From the NCBI GenBank assembly GCA_944390495.1, contig CALXQE010000067.1, positions 1-53,889 on the forward strand: 53,889 bases of DNA, written 5' to 3'. This document shows, in pieces, positions 9,892-20,511 of the stretch. This DNA comes from an uncultured Clostridia bacterium. GTDB taxonomy: Bacteria; Bacillota; Clostridia; UBA1381. A program made the position numbers and the translations under genes. Under the pieces are notes generated by a model. That model saw only the letters and a program-made list of their open reading frames with translations, had not been told where the DNA came from and did not search any database. The stretch's first letter is position 1; each line of letters starts with the position of its first letter.

Positions 9892-11298
9892 ATGAATGAA
9901 AACAAAAAAAAGAAAACTGTCTCCACAGTCTGGGTATCTGTTATAATTGCAATAGTAATCGTTATATTACTTAATATTTTTGTTACGGTACTGGGAGAAA
10001 AAGTTTCGTTGAAAGTTGATATGACAACAAATAAGATGTTTGAATTATCAGAAAAAACATACGAATATCTTGAAAGTTACAGTACGCCGACAGATATATA
10101 TTTGCTTGCAGGAGAATCAGAACAGGATGACAGAATAAAGTCAGTTATTGAAAAATATGCAGCTGCAAATGATAATATTAAGGTTACAAATATTAATATG
10201 TCGGAAAACCCTACATTCGGAAAAGAATATGTTGAAGCCGGAAATACATTAAGTGCAAATTCTGTTATTGTAGATGCTGGAGATAGATTTAAGATGTTTA
10301 CAATGACTGAGCTTTATGGTGTAAACGCTCAAACAGGTCAATATACTTCATTGAATGTAGAAAATAAAATAACATCTGCTCTAAAATATGTTTCATCTGA
10401 AAAACAGCTTAAAGCATGTTTTACGACAGGACATAATGAACTTAATGTGGACGGTGCAAAAGAAAAATTAGAAGATGAAAATTATATTGTAGGTGAAACA
10501 GACACAATCAAAAATGATATACCTTCAGATGCAGACTTGCTTATGATTGTCAGACCGACAGTAGACTTTTCACAGGAAGAAATATCAAAGCTTGATGCTT
10601 ACTTGCTTGCAGGTGGAAATGTTCAATGCTATTTTGACGTCGACAGTAAAAATCTTACGAATTTATACACATATTTAGAGTCGTGGGGTATAGGAGTTGA
10701 AGATAAGGTAGTTGTTGAAACAGATATGTCAAATTCCATTGCACTTGGAGAAAGCGGTGTTGCGTTAGTTGTTCCAGAGGTGAACTCCTATGAATTTACT
10801 GAAAGTATTGTTTCAAATAATAGAACATTGGCATACTTCCCGTATTCAAAATCGCTTTTGCAGAAGTTTGAGGAAAACGGCGACATTACTGTAATGAATA
10901 TACTTACAAGCTCTGATAAAGCATATACAACTGCAAATGAAATTGTTGCAAAAACAGGTGATGAACAGAACGGCACGTATAATGTGGGAATGCTTTCAGT
11001 TGATAAAAAGCATGGCTCAACAGTTTATGCATCAGGCAATACAATGCTTTTAACAATAGATGAAAATACCCTTGCCAATAATTATGGTTTGGCAAATTAT
11101 GATTATTTTATGAATCTAATTAATTATACAACAGGTAATGAGGATAACTTCATAGTTAGTGAAAAGGCACTTGTAAGCAATGTTATTTCAATTTCACAGC
11201 TTGGAGCGATAATAATATTTGTTTTAGTAGTTGTTCTTATACCGATAGCAATATTTGTATGTGGACTTGTTGTTTGGATTAGAAGGAGAAATCTATGA
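9892..11298 (+). CDS. GldG-like ABC auxiliary protein
   Basis: A 468-aa membrane-anchored protein. One transmembrane segment is at about 12-34, a long extracytoplasmic domain of the GldG/ABC-type uncharacterised family follows, and a second segment near the C-terminus (about 438-460) ends in Arg-rich WIRRRNL. Motifs such as NKMFELSEKTYEYL after the first segment and MIVRPTVDFSQEEI in the middle match the family. In Bacteroidetes, GldA/GldF/GldG work together with gliding motility; in Clostridia the substrate is unknown. Its stop overlaps the next gene by 4 bases. Confidence 0.85.
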   Translation: MNENKKKKTVSTVWVSVIIAIVIVILLNIFVTVLGEKVSLKVDMTTNKMFELSEKTYEYLESYSTPTDIYLLAGESEQDDRIKSVIEKYAAANDNIKVTNINMSENPTFGKEYVEAGNTLSANSVIVDAGDRFKMFTMTELYGVNAQTGQYTSLNVENKITSALKYVSSEKQLKACFTTGHNELNVDGAKEKLEDENYIVGETDTIKNDIPSDADLLMIVRPTVDFSQEEISKLDAYLLAGGNVQCYFDVDSKNLTNLYTYLESWGIGVEDKVVVETDMSNSIALGESGVALVVPEVNSYEFTESIVSNNRTLAYFPYSKSLLQKFEENGDITVMNILTSSDKAYTTANEIVAKTGDEQNGTYNVGMLSVDKKHGSTVYASGNTMLLTIDENTLANNYGLANYDYFMNLINYTTGNEDNFIVSEKALVSNVISISQLGAIIIFVLVVVLIPIAIFVCGLVVWIRRRNL

Positions 11299-12677
11299 TT
11301 AAGTTATCTAAAAAAATGATAATTGCTGCCGGGGCGGTGGTATTATTGGCTATTGGTATAGCGGTTGTAATTAATATTGATACTACCGAGCAGTCAGAAG
11401 AAATGGCTCAAAATGAAAATGTATATACAATTTTTTCTGAAGGGACAGAAGATATAGCAGAGGTTCAAGTGAACAATGGTGGAGAAGTTATTTGTGCTGT
11501 AAATAACGGTGATTGGACAATTAATGATTTGACAACTGATGATGTTGATACGAACAAGGCATACGGATTGGCAGGTACAGTATCAATGCTTACATCAAAG
11601 AATAAAATAGAGGATAATCCTCAAGATTTATCTCAGTACGGACTTGAAAACCCGGCTATAACTGTTGTAGTCAAACTTAAAAACGGAAATGAAAATAAGT
11701 TGTATATAGGTGATAAAAGCCCTACTTTGGGAGAATATTTTATAATGAAAGACGGAGATAGTTCCGTATATACTATGTATGAATTTAAAGTTGATACATT
11801 AATGCAGCCGTTAAGTTACTATAAAGATTTTAATAGGTTTAATATTAATATTGATGATATAACGAATATTAAAATAGAACGCAGTGATGAAACTATTGAA
11901 ATAAAGCTTATTGATGATATTGATGAGAATACAAATAATGTGTGGGAAATGGTTTCTCCATACGAAAGCGGTGCTAATGATGATTATATTGATAATAAAA
12001 TTCTTGCACCATTATCAGAACTTAGCATGAATGTGCCTGTTGATAGTAGTATAGGTGATATTAACGAAAGTGATGCAATGACTGTCAGTTTGACAATTCG
12101 TCCTTATGATAATAATACCGGTAAATATAGCGACGAATACATTGAAACATTTAAGGTTTTAAAAATTGATGGTGATAAGGGATATGTTCAGTACAAGAAT
12201 AACATTTTTGAAGTGCCTGCAGAGCAGATAAACTTTTCAAAGGATTCATCTTTTAATATAGTTAGTAAATTACAGGCACTTGTAGATATATCGAAGGTAA
12301 GCAGCGTTACAGTGGATTATGATAACAAGACATATAAAATGGGTATAGAGCATAAAGATAACGGCGAAACAGTCTTTACATTAGATGATAAAGAAACAAA
12401 TAATCAATTGTCTCAACAAATGTATAAATGTATAGCAGAGCTTGCAGCAGATAGCATATATGAAGGTGAGGCACCAGGTAAAACTATTATGAAGCTAACT
12501 TATGAAGGGCTTAGAGAACGTGATGATACTGTTATTGAGTTTAAGAGTGTTGATGACATTAATTGTGCAGTATTTAGAAACGGAAAAGCAGAATTTAAGA
12601 TGAAGACAAGTAAGTTAGATGAATTTAAAGAAGTTTTTGACGAATACGTGAAAAATCCAATGGCTGAGGAGGAATAA
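11295..12677 (+). CDS. DUF4340-domain membrane-anchored protein
   Basis: A 460-aa protein with an N-terminal signal anchor (about 7-27) and a large extracytoplasmic region. The repeated pattern (EDIAEVQVNNGGEVICAV, LSQYGLENPAITV, IKIERSDETIEIKL) is characteristic of DUF4340. Genes of this family regularly follow GldA/F/G-like exporters, which suggests it is an extracellular partner of the transporter. The ATG overlaps the stop of the preceding gene (ATGA). No catalytic motif is seen. Confidence 0.85.
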   Translation: MIKLSKKMIIAAGAVVLLAIGIAVVINIDTTEQSEEMAQNENVYTIFSEGTEDIAEVQVNNGGEVICAVNNGDWTINDLTTDDVDTNKAYGLAGTVSMLTSKNKIEDNPQDLSQYGLENPAITVVVKLKNGNENKLYIGDKSPTLGEYFIMKDGDSSVYTMYEFKVDTLMQPLSYYKDFNRFNINIDDITNIKIERSDETIEIKLIDDIDENTNNVWEMVSPYESGANDDYIDNKILAPLSELSMNVPVDSSIGDINESDAMTVSLTIRPYDNNTGKYSDEYIETFKVLKIDGDKGYVQYKNNIFEVPAEQINFSKDSSFNIVSKLQALVDISKVSSVTVDYDNKTYKMGIEHKDNGETVFTLDDKETNNQLSQQMYKCIAELAADSIYEGEAPGKTIMKLTYEGLRERDDTVIEFKSVDDINCAVFRNGKAEFKMKTSKLDEFKEVFDEYVKNPMAEEE

Positions 12678-12679
12678 GG

Positions 12680-13468
12680 ATGGAAAACTTATGGGAAAAA
12701 ACAATACCATATTGGAATGATAACTATATAAATCCAGATGAAGTAGCACCGAGTATTGAAGCTTATCCGTCATCATCAAGGGGAGCAGTGATTATATTCC
12801 CGGGTGGTGGTTATGCAATGCGTGCAGAACATGAAGGTAAAGGGTATGCACAATGGCTTAACTCAATTGGAATTACATGCTTTGTAGTTCAGTATAGAGT
12901 TGCACCATATAAACATCCGGCACAAATAAGCGATGCAATGCGTGCTGTTAGATATGTAAGATATTATGCTGATAAATTTGGAATCGACAAAGATAAAATC
13001 GCAGTAATGGGTTCAAGTGCAGGTGGTCATCTGGCAGGTTCCGTGTCAGTACATTTTGATAAAAAAATGTACGATGAAACAGATGAAATAGACAAAGAGG
13101 ATTGCCGTCCTGATGCAACAATTTTGTGTTATCCTGTTATTGATATGTTTGAGTATAGACATGATGGATCAAGACAAAATTTGTTAGGAGAACGTACACT
13201 TCATTCTGATAAGGAACTTATGTCACTTTATATGCATGTAAACAGTAATACTCCTCAGGCATTTATATGGCATACTGCTGCCGATCAAGCGGTACCTGTT
13301 GAAAATTCACTTATGTATGCATCAGCTTTAAGTAAATTTCAAATACCATTTGAACTTCATATATATCCTATGGGACGTCATGGGTTGGGATTAGCGAAAG
13401 AAATTCCTCATGTTGCTCAGTGGTCATCAACATTAGAAAAATGGCTTCGCGAAATAAATTTCATTTGA
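12680..13468 (+). CDS. Alpha/beta-hydrolase, acetyl-xylan/feruloyl esterase-like
   Basis: A 262-aa cytoplasmic serine hydrolase without a signal peptide. The oxyanion-hole motif PGGGYAMRA is at 41-49. The nucleophile is Ser113 in GSSAGG, with probable Asp202 (AADQAVP) and His234 (GRHGL) completing the triad. Overall it resembles the BD-FAE/Aes group, which removes acetyl or feruloyl groups from sugars. It starts 2 bases after the DUF4340 stop with GGAGGAA before the ATG, so it is the last gene of the operon. No link to the exporter's role is obvious. Confidence 0.85.
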   Translation: MENLWEKTIPYWNDNYINPDEVAPSIEAYPSSSRGAVIIFPGGGYAMRAEHEGKGYAQWLNSIGITCFVVQYRVAPYKHPAQISDAMRAVRYVRYYADKFGIDKDKIAVMGSSAGGHLAGSVSVHFDKKMYDETDEIDKEDCRPDATILCYPVIDMFEYRHDGSRQNLLGERTLHSDKELMSLYMHVNSNTPQAFIWHTAADQAVPVENSLMYASALSKFQIPFELHIYPMGRHGLGLAKEIPHVAQWSSTLEKWLREINFI

Positions 13469-13494
13469 TATAAAATATAGATTTTTGTATTAAA

Positions 13495-13540
13495 AAGCCG
13501 GATAGGAAACAGTAGTTTTACTTGTTATTCTATCCGGCTT
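13495..13540 (+). terminator. Terminator of the ABC exporter-esterase operon
   Basis: An 11-bp perfect stem (AAGCCGGATAG and its complement) has a long loop with a small internal hairpin and is followed by GTTTTATG. A-residues upstream allow weaker function on the other strand, where the orphan gene ends at 13565. Confidence 0.8.
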
Positions 13541-13564
13541 GTTTTATGTAATGTTTAAAAGAAT

Positions 13565-15787
13565 TTAATTTTTATAAATTGTATCAATCATTTGTTTGCA
13601 TGTTGTAACAAAATCTTCAATAGAAATATCATCACTATGTTTTCCGTCATTTAAAAATTTACTTTCGTCAGCAGGTGTTTTTTCGAGATAATATCCTAAA
13701 ATCTGTGGACCGGGGAATTTAATGGTGATTCCGTCACTGGTGTTTTGCACTTTTGAATCGTGAGTTTCTGAAGATTTTGATGACGATGAACTGCCTCTAA
13801 AACAAAATATTCCTCCGCCTTTTGAAACTTGCTCCTGCATCGCAGAACGTACAGTACTTGACATTGAACTTTCATTTGTCAAGCGTATTGTCACGTCTTT
13901 TGCAATAACAAATGCAACAGGGAAACAAGAAAAAATACAGTCATTCATTTCATCATATATTTTATTTTCAGTCATAGAACTGTCATGTTCAGCTGGATTA
14001 TAGGAAATACGTTTTCCGGATAAGTTAAACATATCATTGCTTAAAAGGAATACTCCGGGATTAAACCAAGATCTGTTTATATCTACTTTAGTAACATGAA
14101 AACCTATATCAATTTGTGTGCTGTTTGATGAACTAAACTCCTTGAAATCAGAAGATGATGAAGAGTTTGATTGACTGTAACCGCCAAACCAAAATGATAC
14201 ACCATAACTTGATGCTGAGGAACTTGAACTCATTGAACCAGAGTCTTGAGTTGTTGATGCGTCTGTATGTATAAGGACTTCCATAAAACTATTTTCCGCA
14301 GTTTGTGCAGTAAGTTCAGTTGGTTGTTTGCTAATGGTGATATTTTCCTGTATTTTAGGCTCGAGTGCTTTAATTTGGTTATTTACACTGTCAAGCTGAG
14401 TTAAAAGCGGTTTTATCATATCTGATAGATTGGCTGTTTTGTCAGCGATAGCTTCTCTTCCGGCATCTGCAACAGCCTCTGCTGCATTTACAAATTCCTG
14501 TTGGTTTTGGAGAGTGTTTTGGATTATGTTTTTTACATCAGCAGCGGTAACTTTCTTTTTACCGCTGTTTTCTGCATTCATATTTGCTTCATCACATGGC
14601 ATACCATATATAAATGAATCAAGATCAGTGTCGTCAGATACGAAACCTGCAATAGTTTGAACTAAGTTGAGAGTACCGTCTACATAATCTTTTGATAGGT
14701 TTTCTGCCGCTGTATCGTATGTCTGTTTTGCATTGTTAAGATTGGTAATAGCTTGTCCTAACTGTGAGCTCATATCAAGCGACTGAAATCTTGATATTTG
14801 ATTTGTAAGGGATAAACGACGATTTGTGAGAGTTCTGTATTGCTGTAAAAGTGATTCGGGTGTATCTAACAAATCGACTGCGGTAAAATTACTTTTCAAA
14901 AACTTTGACCAGTCGGAAGGAATAAGCTCGACAGGGTAGGTAGAACCGCCGTCAGGATTATATTGTTTTGCGTTTAGAACGGAAGTTTTAGCCTCATAAA
15001 GTTCTGAACCGACACTGCTGTTTAAAACTCCCTCAATAACCTGCATATCATCTATTGAGAACAGTCCAAGTATTTTGCCAAGTTTTGCCTCAATAGCCAG
15101 TAGATATGACTCGGCATTTATTTGATACCATTCTAAATATTCATCTTCGATTTTTTGTTTGTTTTCATCTAAATTATTTTCATATTTTGATTCGATTTCG
15201 GCTCTTTTATCACTTTGAACCTTAGCCCATTTTTGTTTTTCAGATACCCAATCTTCGTACAATCTATAATATACCTGCTGAAATGTTGTTTCAACAGTTC
15301 CTTCATCAAATTCATATTTAATTTTTGTCATAAGCATTGTACGTAAAGCGTTTTTGGCAATTGAAACTTCCGGATTCAATTTAGGTGTGAGAACATTAAG
15401 TGCAGAAAGAAATTGATTGGGAAGAGAGCGGCCGTTGTCGCTGCCTGTAACGTGGCAAGCATCGAATAACTTATTAACCAAACGCGATTCGTTAGCAGAA
15501 ACTGTTGCAGGCTTTTTACCTGATGTGTCGTAGGTATAATCTGAAGGATTAAGTGTTGTACCCGGTGACATCATACAAAACATTTGATTTTTGTTTGTTC
15601 CTCCGATTACCTCATTGATTTTATTGTATATTTGTTCAATCAGCGGAACTTTAGGCTCATCACCAAGTTTTGTGGTGTTATTTGATTTATTATTTTCCGG
15701 AATATCAGAATCTTGATATATTGGCTCGAGTATTTCGATAGTTGCATCACTGATATTTTCAGAAACTTGTTTATTCTGTTCGTCCAT
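13565..15787 (-). CDS. Orphan 740-aa protein of unknown function with Ser-rich C-terminal domain
   Basis: I cannot assign a function. There is no signal peptide and no transmembrane segment. Residues 1-50 are acidic and disordered-looking. Residues 100-480 are mostly helical, with coiled-coil-like stretches at about 180-225, 310-365 and 455-480. Residues 500-740 look like a beta-rich domain, broken by Ser-rich runs at 517-528, 540-555 and 666-673. Landmarks are NRSWFNPGVF (571-580), FVIAKDVTIRL (626-636), GGGIFCFRG (657-665) and FPGPQILGYYLEKTP (691-705). From memory, this order of landmarks recalls uncharacterised bacterial and fungal proteins of similar size; I cannot confirm that here. GAGGTG precedes the ATG. 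It is a single gene facing away from its neighbours, with no recognisable promoter. Confidence 0.85.
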   Translation of the reverse strand: MDEQNKQVSENISDATIEILEPIYQDSDIPENNKSNNTTKLGDEPKVPLIEQIYNKINEVIGGTNKNQMFCMMSPGTTLNPSDYTYDTSGKKPATVSANESRLVNKLFDACHVTGSDNGRSLPNQFLSALNVLTPKLNPEVSIAKNALRTMLMTKIKYEFDEGTVETTFQQVYYRLYEDWVSEKQKWAKVQSDKRAEIESKYENNLDENKQKIEDEYLEWYQINAESYLLAIEAKLGKILGLFSIDDMQVIEGVLNSSVGSELYEAKTSVLNAKQYNPDGGSTYPVELIPSDWSKFLKSNFTAVDLLDTPESLLQQYRTLTNRRLSLTNQISRFQSLDMSSQLGQAITNLNNAKQTYDTAAENLSKDYVDGTLNLVQTIAGFVSDDTDLDSFIYGMPCDEANMNAENSGKKKVTAADVKNIIQNTLQNQQEFVNAAEAVADAGREAIADKTANLSDMIKPLLTQLDSVNNQIKALEPKIQENITISKQPTELTAQTAENSFMEVLIHTDASTTQDSGSMSSSSSASSYGVSFWFGGYSQSNSSSSSDFKEFSSSNSTQIDIGFHVTKVDINRSWFNPGVFLLSNDMFNLSGKRISYNPAEHDSSMTENKIYDEMNDCIFSCFPVAFVIAKDVTIRLTNESSMSSTVRSAMQEQVSKGGGIFCFRGSSSSSKSSETHDSKVQNTSDGITIKFPGPQILGYYLEKTPADESKFLNDGKHSDDISIEDFVTTCKQMIDTIYKN

Positions 15788-16001
15788 TTTAAATCACCTC
15801 GTATCACATATTAAATTAATACTCTTATTGTTTAATAGTGCCGGCTTTCATCAAACAAATTTTAATGATGTTCAATTTTAATTGACATACATATAATATA
15901 TATATGTTTAATTTATTAAGATTATGAATAAATCAACAATTTTTTACAAAGGAATATGATAAAATGTGATTTAAGGTTTGTGGTATTGATAAAAATTTAC
16001 A

Positions 16002-16043
16002 CAAAATAAAAACTCTAATACGTGTTAATAACACGTATTAGAG
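16002..16043 (-). terminator. Terminator of carAB
   Basis: A perfect 15-base inverted repeat (CTCTAATACGTGTTA at 16013-16027, complement at 16029-16043) is followed on the minus strand by a T-rich tract (16002-16012), 13 bases after the carB stop. The remaining interval up to 15788 is AT-rich and otherwise empty. Confidence 0.92.
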
Positions 16044-16055
16044 CAGTTATAATAA

Positions 16056-19000
16056 TTATTTGATATCTGAAAGAGATATAATATCTACTGTGTCAGGCGT
16101 GTATTGATTTTCCATTACATCTACAAGTGCCTTAACAGTATCAAGACTTGTCATAATAGAAACGTCACATTCAATAGCCGTACGTCTTATTTTAAAGCCG
16201 TCAGAATGAACGTCATTACCTTTCTTAGGAATATCAATAATTAAATCAATCATACCGCTTCTGATGATATCAAGTACATTTGGTACACCCTCAGAGATTT
16301 TCTTTGCTTTTTGAACAGGTATATTATTATCCTCAAGAAGTTTAGCTGTTCCGGAAGTTGCAATAAACTTACAGCCAAGCTTGTGAAACTTCTGAGCAAT
16401 AGGAAGGAAATTCTCTTTATCAAGGTCACGTACAGTAACAAGTATTGTTGAACCTTCTTTAGGTATTGTAGTACCGGCAGCTGTAAAGCCTTTGTACATA
16501 GCCTCGTGGAAGTTATGACCAACACCAAGAACTTCACCTGTTGAACGCATTTCAGGACCAAGACTTACTTCAACTTGAGGAAGTTTTTCGGTAGAGAATA
16601 CAGGGACTTTAATAGCAACTGTATTTGTAACAGGAGCAATACCTGTTGAATATCCCATTTCTTTTAAAGTTTTACCAAGCATAATATTTGTAGCAATATC
16701 AATTACAGGTACATTTGTAACCTTTGTGATGTATGGTACAGTACGGCTTGAACGTGGATTAACTTCGATTATATAAAGTTCGTCACGGAATTCAATAAAC
16801 TGAATGTTTATCATACCGATAACTTTTAGTTCAAGTGCAATTCTGTAAGTTACATCAACAATTTTATCAATAATATGCTGTGGTACATTCTGTGGTGGAT
16901 AGATGGAAATTGAGTCACCGCTGTGAACACCGGCTCTTTCAAGGTGTTCCATTATACCAGGAATAAGAACATCAGTACCATCACATATAGCATCAACTTC
17001 AAGTTCACGTCCGCCAAGATAACGGTCGATAAGAACAGGATTTTTCTTATCCTTTAAAAATGCGTCAGTAAGGTATCTTACAAGATCAATTTCATTTCTT
17101 GTAATTTCCATGCCTTGACCGCCAAGTACGTATGAAGGACGAACAAGCAAAGGATATTCAAGCTTATTAGCTTCTTCGATACCTTCTTTAACACTCCATA
17201 CAGCTTTACCCTTAGGACGCTTAATTTCAAGTTTTTCAAGCATTTCATCAAATTTTTCTCTGTCCTCGGCTTCGTCAATATATTTTGGCTGGGTACCAAG
17301 TACAGGTACATTCATTTGATCAAGGAAATTAGCAAGTTTAATAGCCGTTTGACCACCGAACTGTAATATTACACCGTCAGGTTTTTCAAGAAGAATGATA
17401 TTATATACATCTTCTTCTGTAAGCGGTTCAAAATACAGCTTATCTGATGTATCAAAGTCTGTACTTACAGTTTCAGGGTTATTGTTTATTATAATAGTTT
17501 CAACATCTGCTTTGTCAAGTGCAAGTATTGAATGAACTGAACAGTAGTCGAATTCAATACCCTGACCTATTCTGATAGGTCCTGAACCTATAACTATAAC
17601 TTTTTTCTTGTCAGAAGGGAAGGACTCTGTTGTTTCGTCGTAGGTTGAATAGTAGTACGGTGACACAGCCTCAAATTCGCCGGCACATGTATCAACCATT
17701 TTATATACAGGAGTAATTCCCAAAGTTTTTCTTAAATCAAAAACTTCGTTAGCTTCGCAACCTACAAGATCGGCTATACCCTTGTCTGAGAAGCCCATTT
17801 TCTTATACTTTTTAAGTATATCAAATGTAAGGTCACTAAGTTTATATTGTTTTAATTCTTCTTCTGCATCTACAATATTCTTAATCTTCTTTAAGAAGAA
17901 TGGATCCATTCCTGTAATTTCGGCAAGCTTATCCATATTATAATTACGTCTTATAAGCTCGGCTAAATCAAATAGTCTTTCATCGTCAGGGACAATAACT
18001 CTTTGCTTTAATTCTACCGTCGTACGATTTTTAGAAGATTGTCTTTCAAGAGTATATTGCTTGATTTCAAGAGAACGGATGCCCTTTAAAAGTGATGATT
18101 CAAGAGTGTTTCCGATAGCCATAATTTCGCCTGTTGCCATCATCTTTGTACCAAGATTTCTCTTAGCGCCAAAGAATTTGTCAAATGGCCATTTTGGAAT
18201 TTTTGTAACAACGTAGTCAATAGCCGGTTCAAAGCAAGCATATGTTTGACCTGTTACAGCATTTTTGATTTCATCAAGGTTATAACCTAAAGCTATCTTT
18301 GCTGCAATTTTTGCGATAGGATAACCTGTTGCTTTTGAGGCAAGAGCTGATGAACGGCTAACACGTGGATTGATCTCGATTACAGCATAATTAAAGCTTT
18401 CTGGATCAAGGGCAAACTGTACATTACATCCGCCTTTGATTTCTATTGAATTAATTATGTCAATAGCTGCTTTACGAAGCATTTGATATTCTTTATCTGC
18501 AAGAGTAAGTGCAGGAGCAACAACAATTGAATCACCTGTGTGGACACCAACCGGGTCAATGTTTTCCATTGAACAAACAGTAATACAGTTTCCTGCACCG
18601 TCACGCATTACTTCAAATTCTATTTCTTTCCAGCCCTTTATAGATTTTTCAAGAAGGACTTGTCCTACACGTGATAAGTGAAGTCCCTGTGCAAGAATTG
18701 TTTCAAGCTGTTCCTGATCTTCTGCTATACCGCCGCCTGTACCGCCAAGAGTATAAGCAGGACGAACGATAACAGGATAACCTATTTTCTTTGCAAATGC
18801 CAATCCTGACTCCAAATCAGTTACTATTTCAGATGGAGCAATTGGTTGATTTGTGCGTTCCATAAGACGCTTAAAGCTGTCACGGTCTTCACCTTCTTTA
18901 ATAGAAGGGATAGAAGTACCAATAACTTTCATGTTGTATTTATCGAATACACCCTTGTCATAAAGTTCACATGCCAAGTTAAGACCTGTCTGACCGCCCA

Positions 19001-19268
19001 TGCCAGCAATAACAGAATCAGGACGTTCCTTTTCTATTATCTTTTCAACATATTCCGCTGTAAGAGGTTCAATATAAGTATGTGTTGCCATACCTCTGTC
19101 AGTCATAATTGTAGCAGGGTTGGAATTTACAAGAACAACCTCTATACCTTCATCTTTTATAGCTTGACAGGCCTGTGTTCCGGAATAGTCAAATTCAGCA
19201 GCTTGACCTATTACTATTGGACCTGAACCTATAACAAGAACTTTTTTTATACTTTTATCTAAAGGCAT
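16056..19268 (-). CDS. carB: Carbamoyl-phosphate synthase large subunit
   Basis: Large subunit that makes carbamoyl phosphate from ammonia (channelled from CarA), bicarbonate and two ATP for pyrimidine and arginine synthesis. The 1070-aa length is standard. The two homologous halves each begin with GSGPIxIGQ (residues 14-22 and again near 560), and each carries an ATP-grasp domain ([18 protein letters not shown] and [18 protein letters not shown]). The C-terminal ~130 residues form the MGS-like allosteric domain, with TSGTAKLL and [15 protein letters not shown], where UMP or IMP would bind. It starts 1 base after the carA stop, so the two are cotranscribed. Confidence 0.98.
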   Translation of the reverse strand: MPLDKSIKKVLVIGSGPIVIGQAAEFDYSGTQACQAIKDEGIEVVLVNSNPATIMTDRGMATHTYIEPLTAEYVEKIIEKERPDSVIAGMGGQTGLNLACELYDKGVFDKYNMKVIGTSIPSIKEGEDRDSFKRLMERTNQPIAPSEIVTDLESGLAFAKKIGYPVIVRPAYTLGGTGGGIAEDQEQLETILAQGLHLSRVGQVLLEKSIKGWKEIEFEVMRDGAGNCITVCSMENIDPVGVHTGDSIVVAPALTLADKEYQMLRKAAIDIINSIEIKGGCNVQFALDPESFNYAVIEINPRVSRSSALASKATGYPIAKIAAKIALGYNLDEIKNAVTGQTYACFEPAIDYVVTKIPKWPFDKFFGAKRNLGTKMMATGEIMAIGNTLESSLLKGIRSLEIKQYTLERQSSKNRTTVELKQRVIVPDDERLFDLAELIRRNYNMDKLAEITGMDPFFLKKIKNIVDAEEELKQYKLSDLTFDILKKYKKMGFSDKGIADLVGCEANEVFDLRKTLGITPVYKMVDTCAGEFEAVSPYYYSTYDETTESFPSDKKKVIVIGSGPIRIGQGIEFDYCSVHSILALDKADVETIIINNNPETVSTDFDTSDKLYFEPLTEEDVYNIILLEKPDGVILQFGGQTAIKLANFLDQMNVPVLGTQPKYIDEAEDREKFDEMLEKLEIKRPKGKAVWSVKEGIEEANKLEYPLLVRPSYVLGGQGMEITRNEIDLVRYLTDAFLKDKKNPVLIDRYLGGRELEVDAICDGTDVLIPGIMEHLERAGVHSGDSISIYPPQNVPQHIIDKIVDVTYRIALELKVIGMINIQFIEFRDELYIIEVNPRSSRTVPYITKVTNVPVIDIATNIMLGKTLKEMGYSTGIAPVTNTVAIKVPVFSTEKLPQVEVSLGPEMRSTGEVLGVGHNFHEAMYKGFTAAGTTIPKEGSTILVTVRDLDKENFLPIAQKFHKLGCKFIATSGTAKLLEDNNIPVQKAKKISEGVPNVLDIIRSGMIDLIIDIPKKGNDVHSDGFKIRRTAIECDVSIMTSLDTVKALVDVMENQYTPDTVDIISLSDIK

Positions 19269-19269
19269 A

Positions 19270-20322
19270 TTATTTTACCTCCTTTAAAAATCTATCAAAT
19301 AACCAGCCGGTATCAAGTGGACCCGGTGAAGCTTCCGGATGGAATTGTACGCTTTGAATTGAAAGTGACTTATGTCTGATTCCTTCACATGTACCATCGT
19401 TTACATTTATAAAAGTTTCTTCTACATCATCAGGATAATCTGATACTATATAATTGTGGTTTTGGCTTGTAATAAATACATTACCAGTTTTTAAATCCTT
19501 AACAGGGTGGTTTCCGCCGTGATGACCGAATTTTAATTTCTTTGTCTTACAGCCAAGAGCAAGACCTATTATCTGATGTCCCATACAGATACCGCAGATA
19601 GGGTATTTACCTATAAGCTGTTTTACAGTATCAACTGTACCCGGTGCATCAAGCGGGTCGCCAGGTCCGTTTGATAGGAATACAAGCTGAGGATTAATTT
19701 CTTCAATTTTGTCTGCTGTAACATTAGCAGGGAATACTGTAACTTTGCAGTTACGCTTAACAAGATCACGAATTATTCCTTGCTTAGCACCCATATCTAT
19801 AAATGCAACATTTGTATTTCCTGTTTCATTGACTGTATATATTTCATCGGTAGTGGTATCCATTATAACGTGACTGTTATCAAGTGAATTCATAAGTATT
19901 TTTATATCATTTTCGCTTGGATCACCTTTTACTATTACACCTTTCATTGTACCGTGATTTCTGATAAGTCTTGTAATAGCTCTTGTGTCAACACCTTCAA
20001 GACCTACAACGCCTTGCTGTCTAAGAAAATCATTGAGATTCATTTCATTTCTGAAATTAGAAGGGAAGTCACATTTTTCCCTAACGACAAACGCTTTAAG
20101 ATTAGTGTGCTTTGCCTCCATATCCTCAAGGTTGATTCCGTAATTTCCGATTAGCGGAAATGTCATGGTAACAATTTGTCCGGCAAATGATGGATCAGTA
20201 AGAGTTTCTTGGTATCCTGTCATACCAGTTGTGAACACTACTTCTCCGACAACATTCTTTTCATCTCCGAACATTGTTCCCGAAAAACGCATACCGTTTT
20301 CCAAAATTAGATGTGCTTTCAT
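19270..20322 (-). CDS. carA: Carbamoyl-phosphate synthase small (glutaminase) subunit
   Basis: Class I glutamine amidotransferase subunit, 350 aa, that releases ammonia from glutamine for CarB. The N-terminal CarA domain is followed by the amidotransferase domain with the triad Cys246 (GICMGHQ), His328 and Glu330 (QFHPEA). GGAGAT lies 7-12 bases upstream of the ATG. It is the first structural gene of the operon, behind a 200-base leader with a small ORF and an attenuator. The next pyrimidine and arginine genes are not in this window, so the pathway assignment of this copy rests on the leader. Confidence 0.97.
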   Translation of the reverse strand: MKAHLILENGMRFSGTMFGDEKNVVGEVVFTTGMTGYQETLTDPSFAGQIVTMTFPLIGNYGINLEDMEAKHTNLKAFVVREKCDFPSNFRNEMNLNDFLRQQGVVGLEGVDTRAITRLIRNHGTMKGVIVKGDPSENDIKILMNSLDNSHVIMDTTTDEIYTVNETGNTNVAFIDMGAKQGIIRDLVKRNCKVTVFPANVTADKIEEINPQLVFLSNGPGDPLDAPGTVDTVKQLIGKYPICGICMGHQIIGLALGCKTKKLKFGHHGGNHPVKDLKTGNVFITSQNHNYIVSDYPDDVEETFINVNDGTCEGIRHKSLSIQSVQFHPEASPGPLDTGWLFDRFLKEVK

Positions 20323-20366
20323 AATAAATCTCCTTCCGTGTAATATAGTTTAAAGACGTGTAAGTC

Positions 20367-20399
20367 CAAAAAAAAAGACAATGAATAAATACATTGTCT
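20367..20399 (-). terminator. Intrinsic terminator in the carAB leader (attenuator)
   Basis: On the minus strand the stem AGACAATG...CATTGTCT (8 bp plus an 8-base loop, 20376-20399) is followed at once by nine or more T residues (20367-20375). It lies inside the transcribed leader, about 45 bases before the carA ATG and one base after the stop of the leader ORF. It therefore looks like a regulatory terminator rather than the end of another gene. Confidence 0.85.
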
Positions 20400-20400
20400 A

Positions 20401-20481
20401 TCATTTTTTAAAAATAGAAACAGAAATAGAAAGAAAAACTTTTGATTTTGGAATTGAGTTATAATTAAGCATGGTGTACAT
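20401..20481 (-). CDS. Putative carAB leader peptide, 26 aa
   Basis: A short ORF in the carAB leader starts with ATG at 20481. The ribosome site AAGGAG (20491-20496) is 9 bases upstream, and the ORF ends with TGA at 20401-20403. The peptide begins MYTML and ends SIFKK; it has no Arg codon. Codons 15-24 are nearly all U-rich (GTT TTT CTT TCT ATT TCT GTT TCT ATT TTT). The stop lies one base before the attenuator stem, so a ribosome finishing this ORF would cover the 5' arm. That is the layout of the E. coli pyrBI leader, where low UTP makes RNA polymerase pause in the U-rich tract. Translation is inferred from the ribosome site and geometry only. Confidence 0.7.
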   Translation of the reverse strand: MYTMLNYNSIPKSKVFLSISVSIFKK

Positions 20482-20511
20482 TTTAAAGTTCTCCTTTATT
20501 TCATTTTTATT

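Noticed and set aside
15861..15935. TTGACATACATATAATA on the plus strand as a promoter
   Set aside because: The spacing between TTGACA and TATAAT is far below 17 bases and there is no plus-strand gene downstream.
18846..19226. Open frame opposite the start of carB (126 codons)
   Set aside because: It lies entirely antisense to conserved carB sequence, has no convincing ribosome site and no recognisable domain. The same holds for the other long antisense frames opposite ftsK, amtB, mmdA and feoB.
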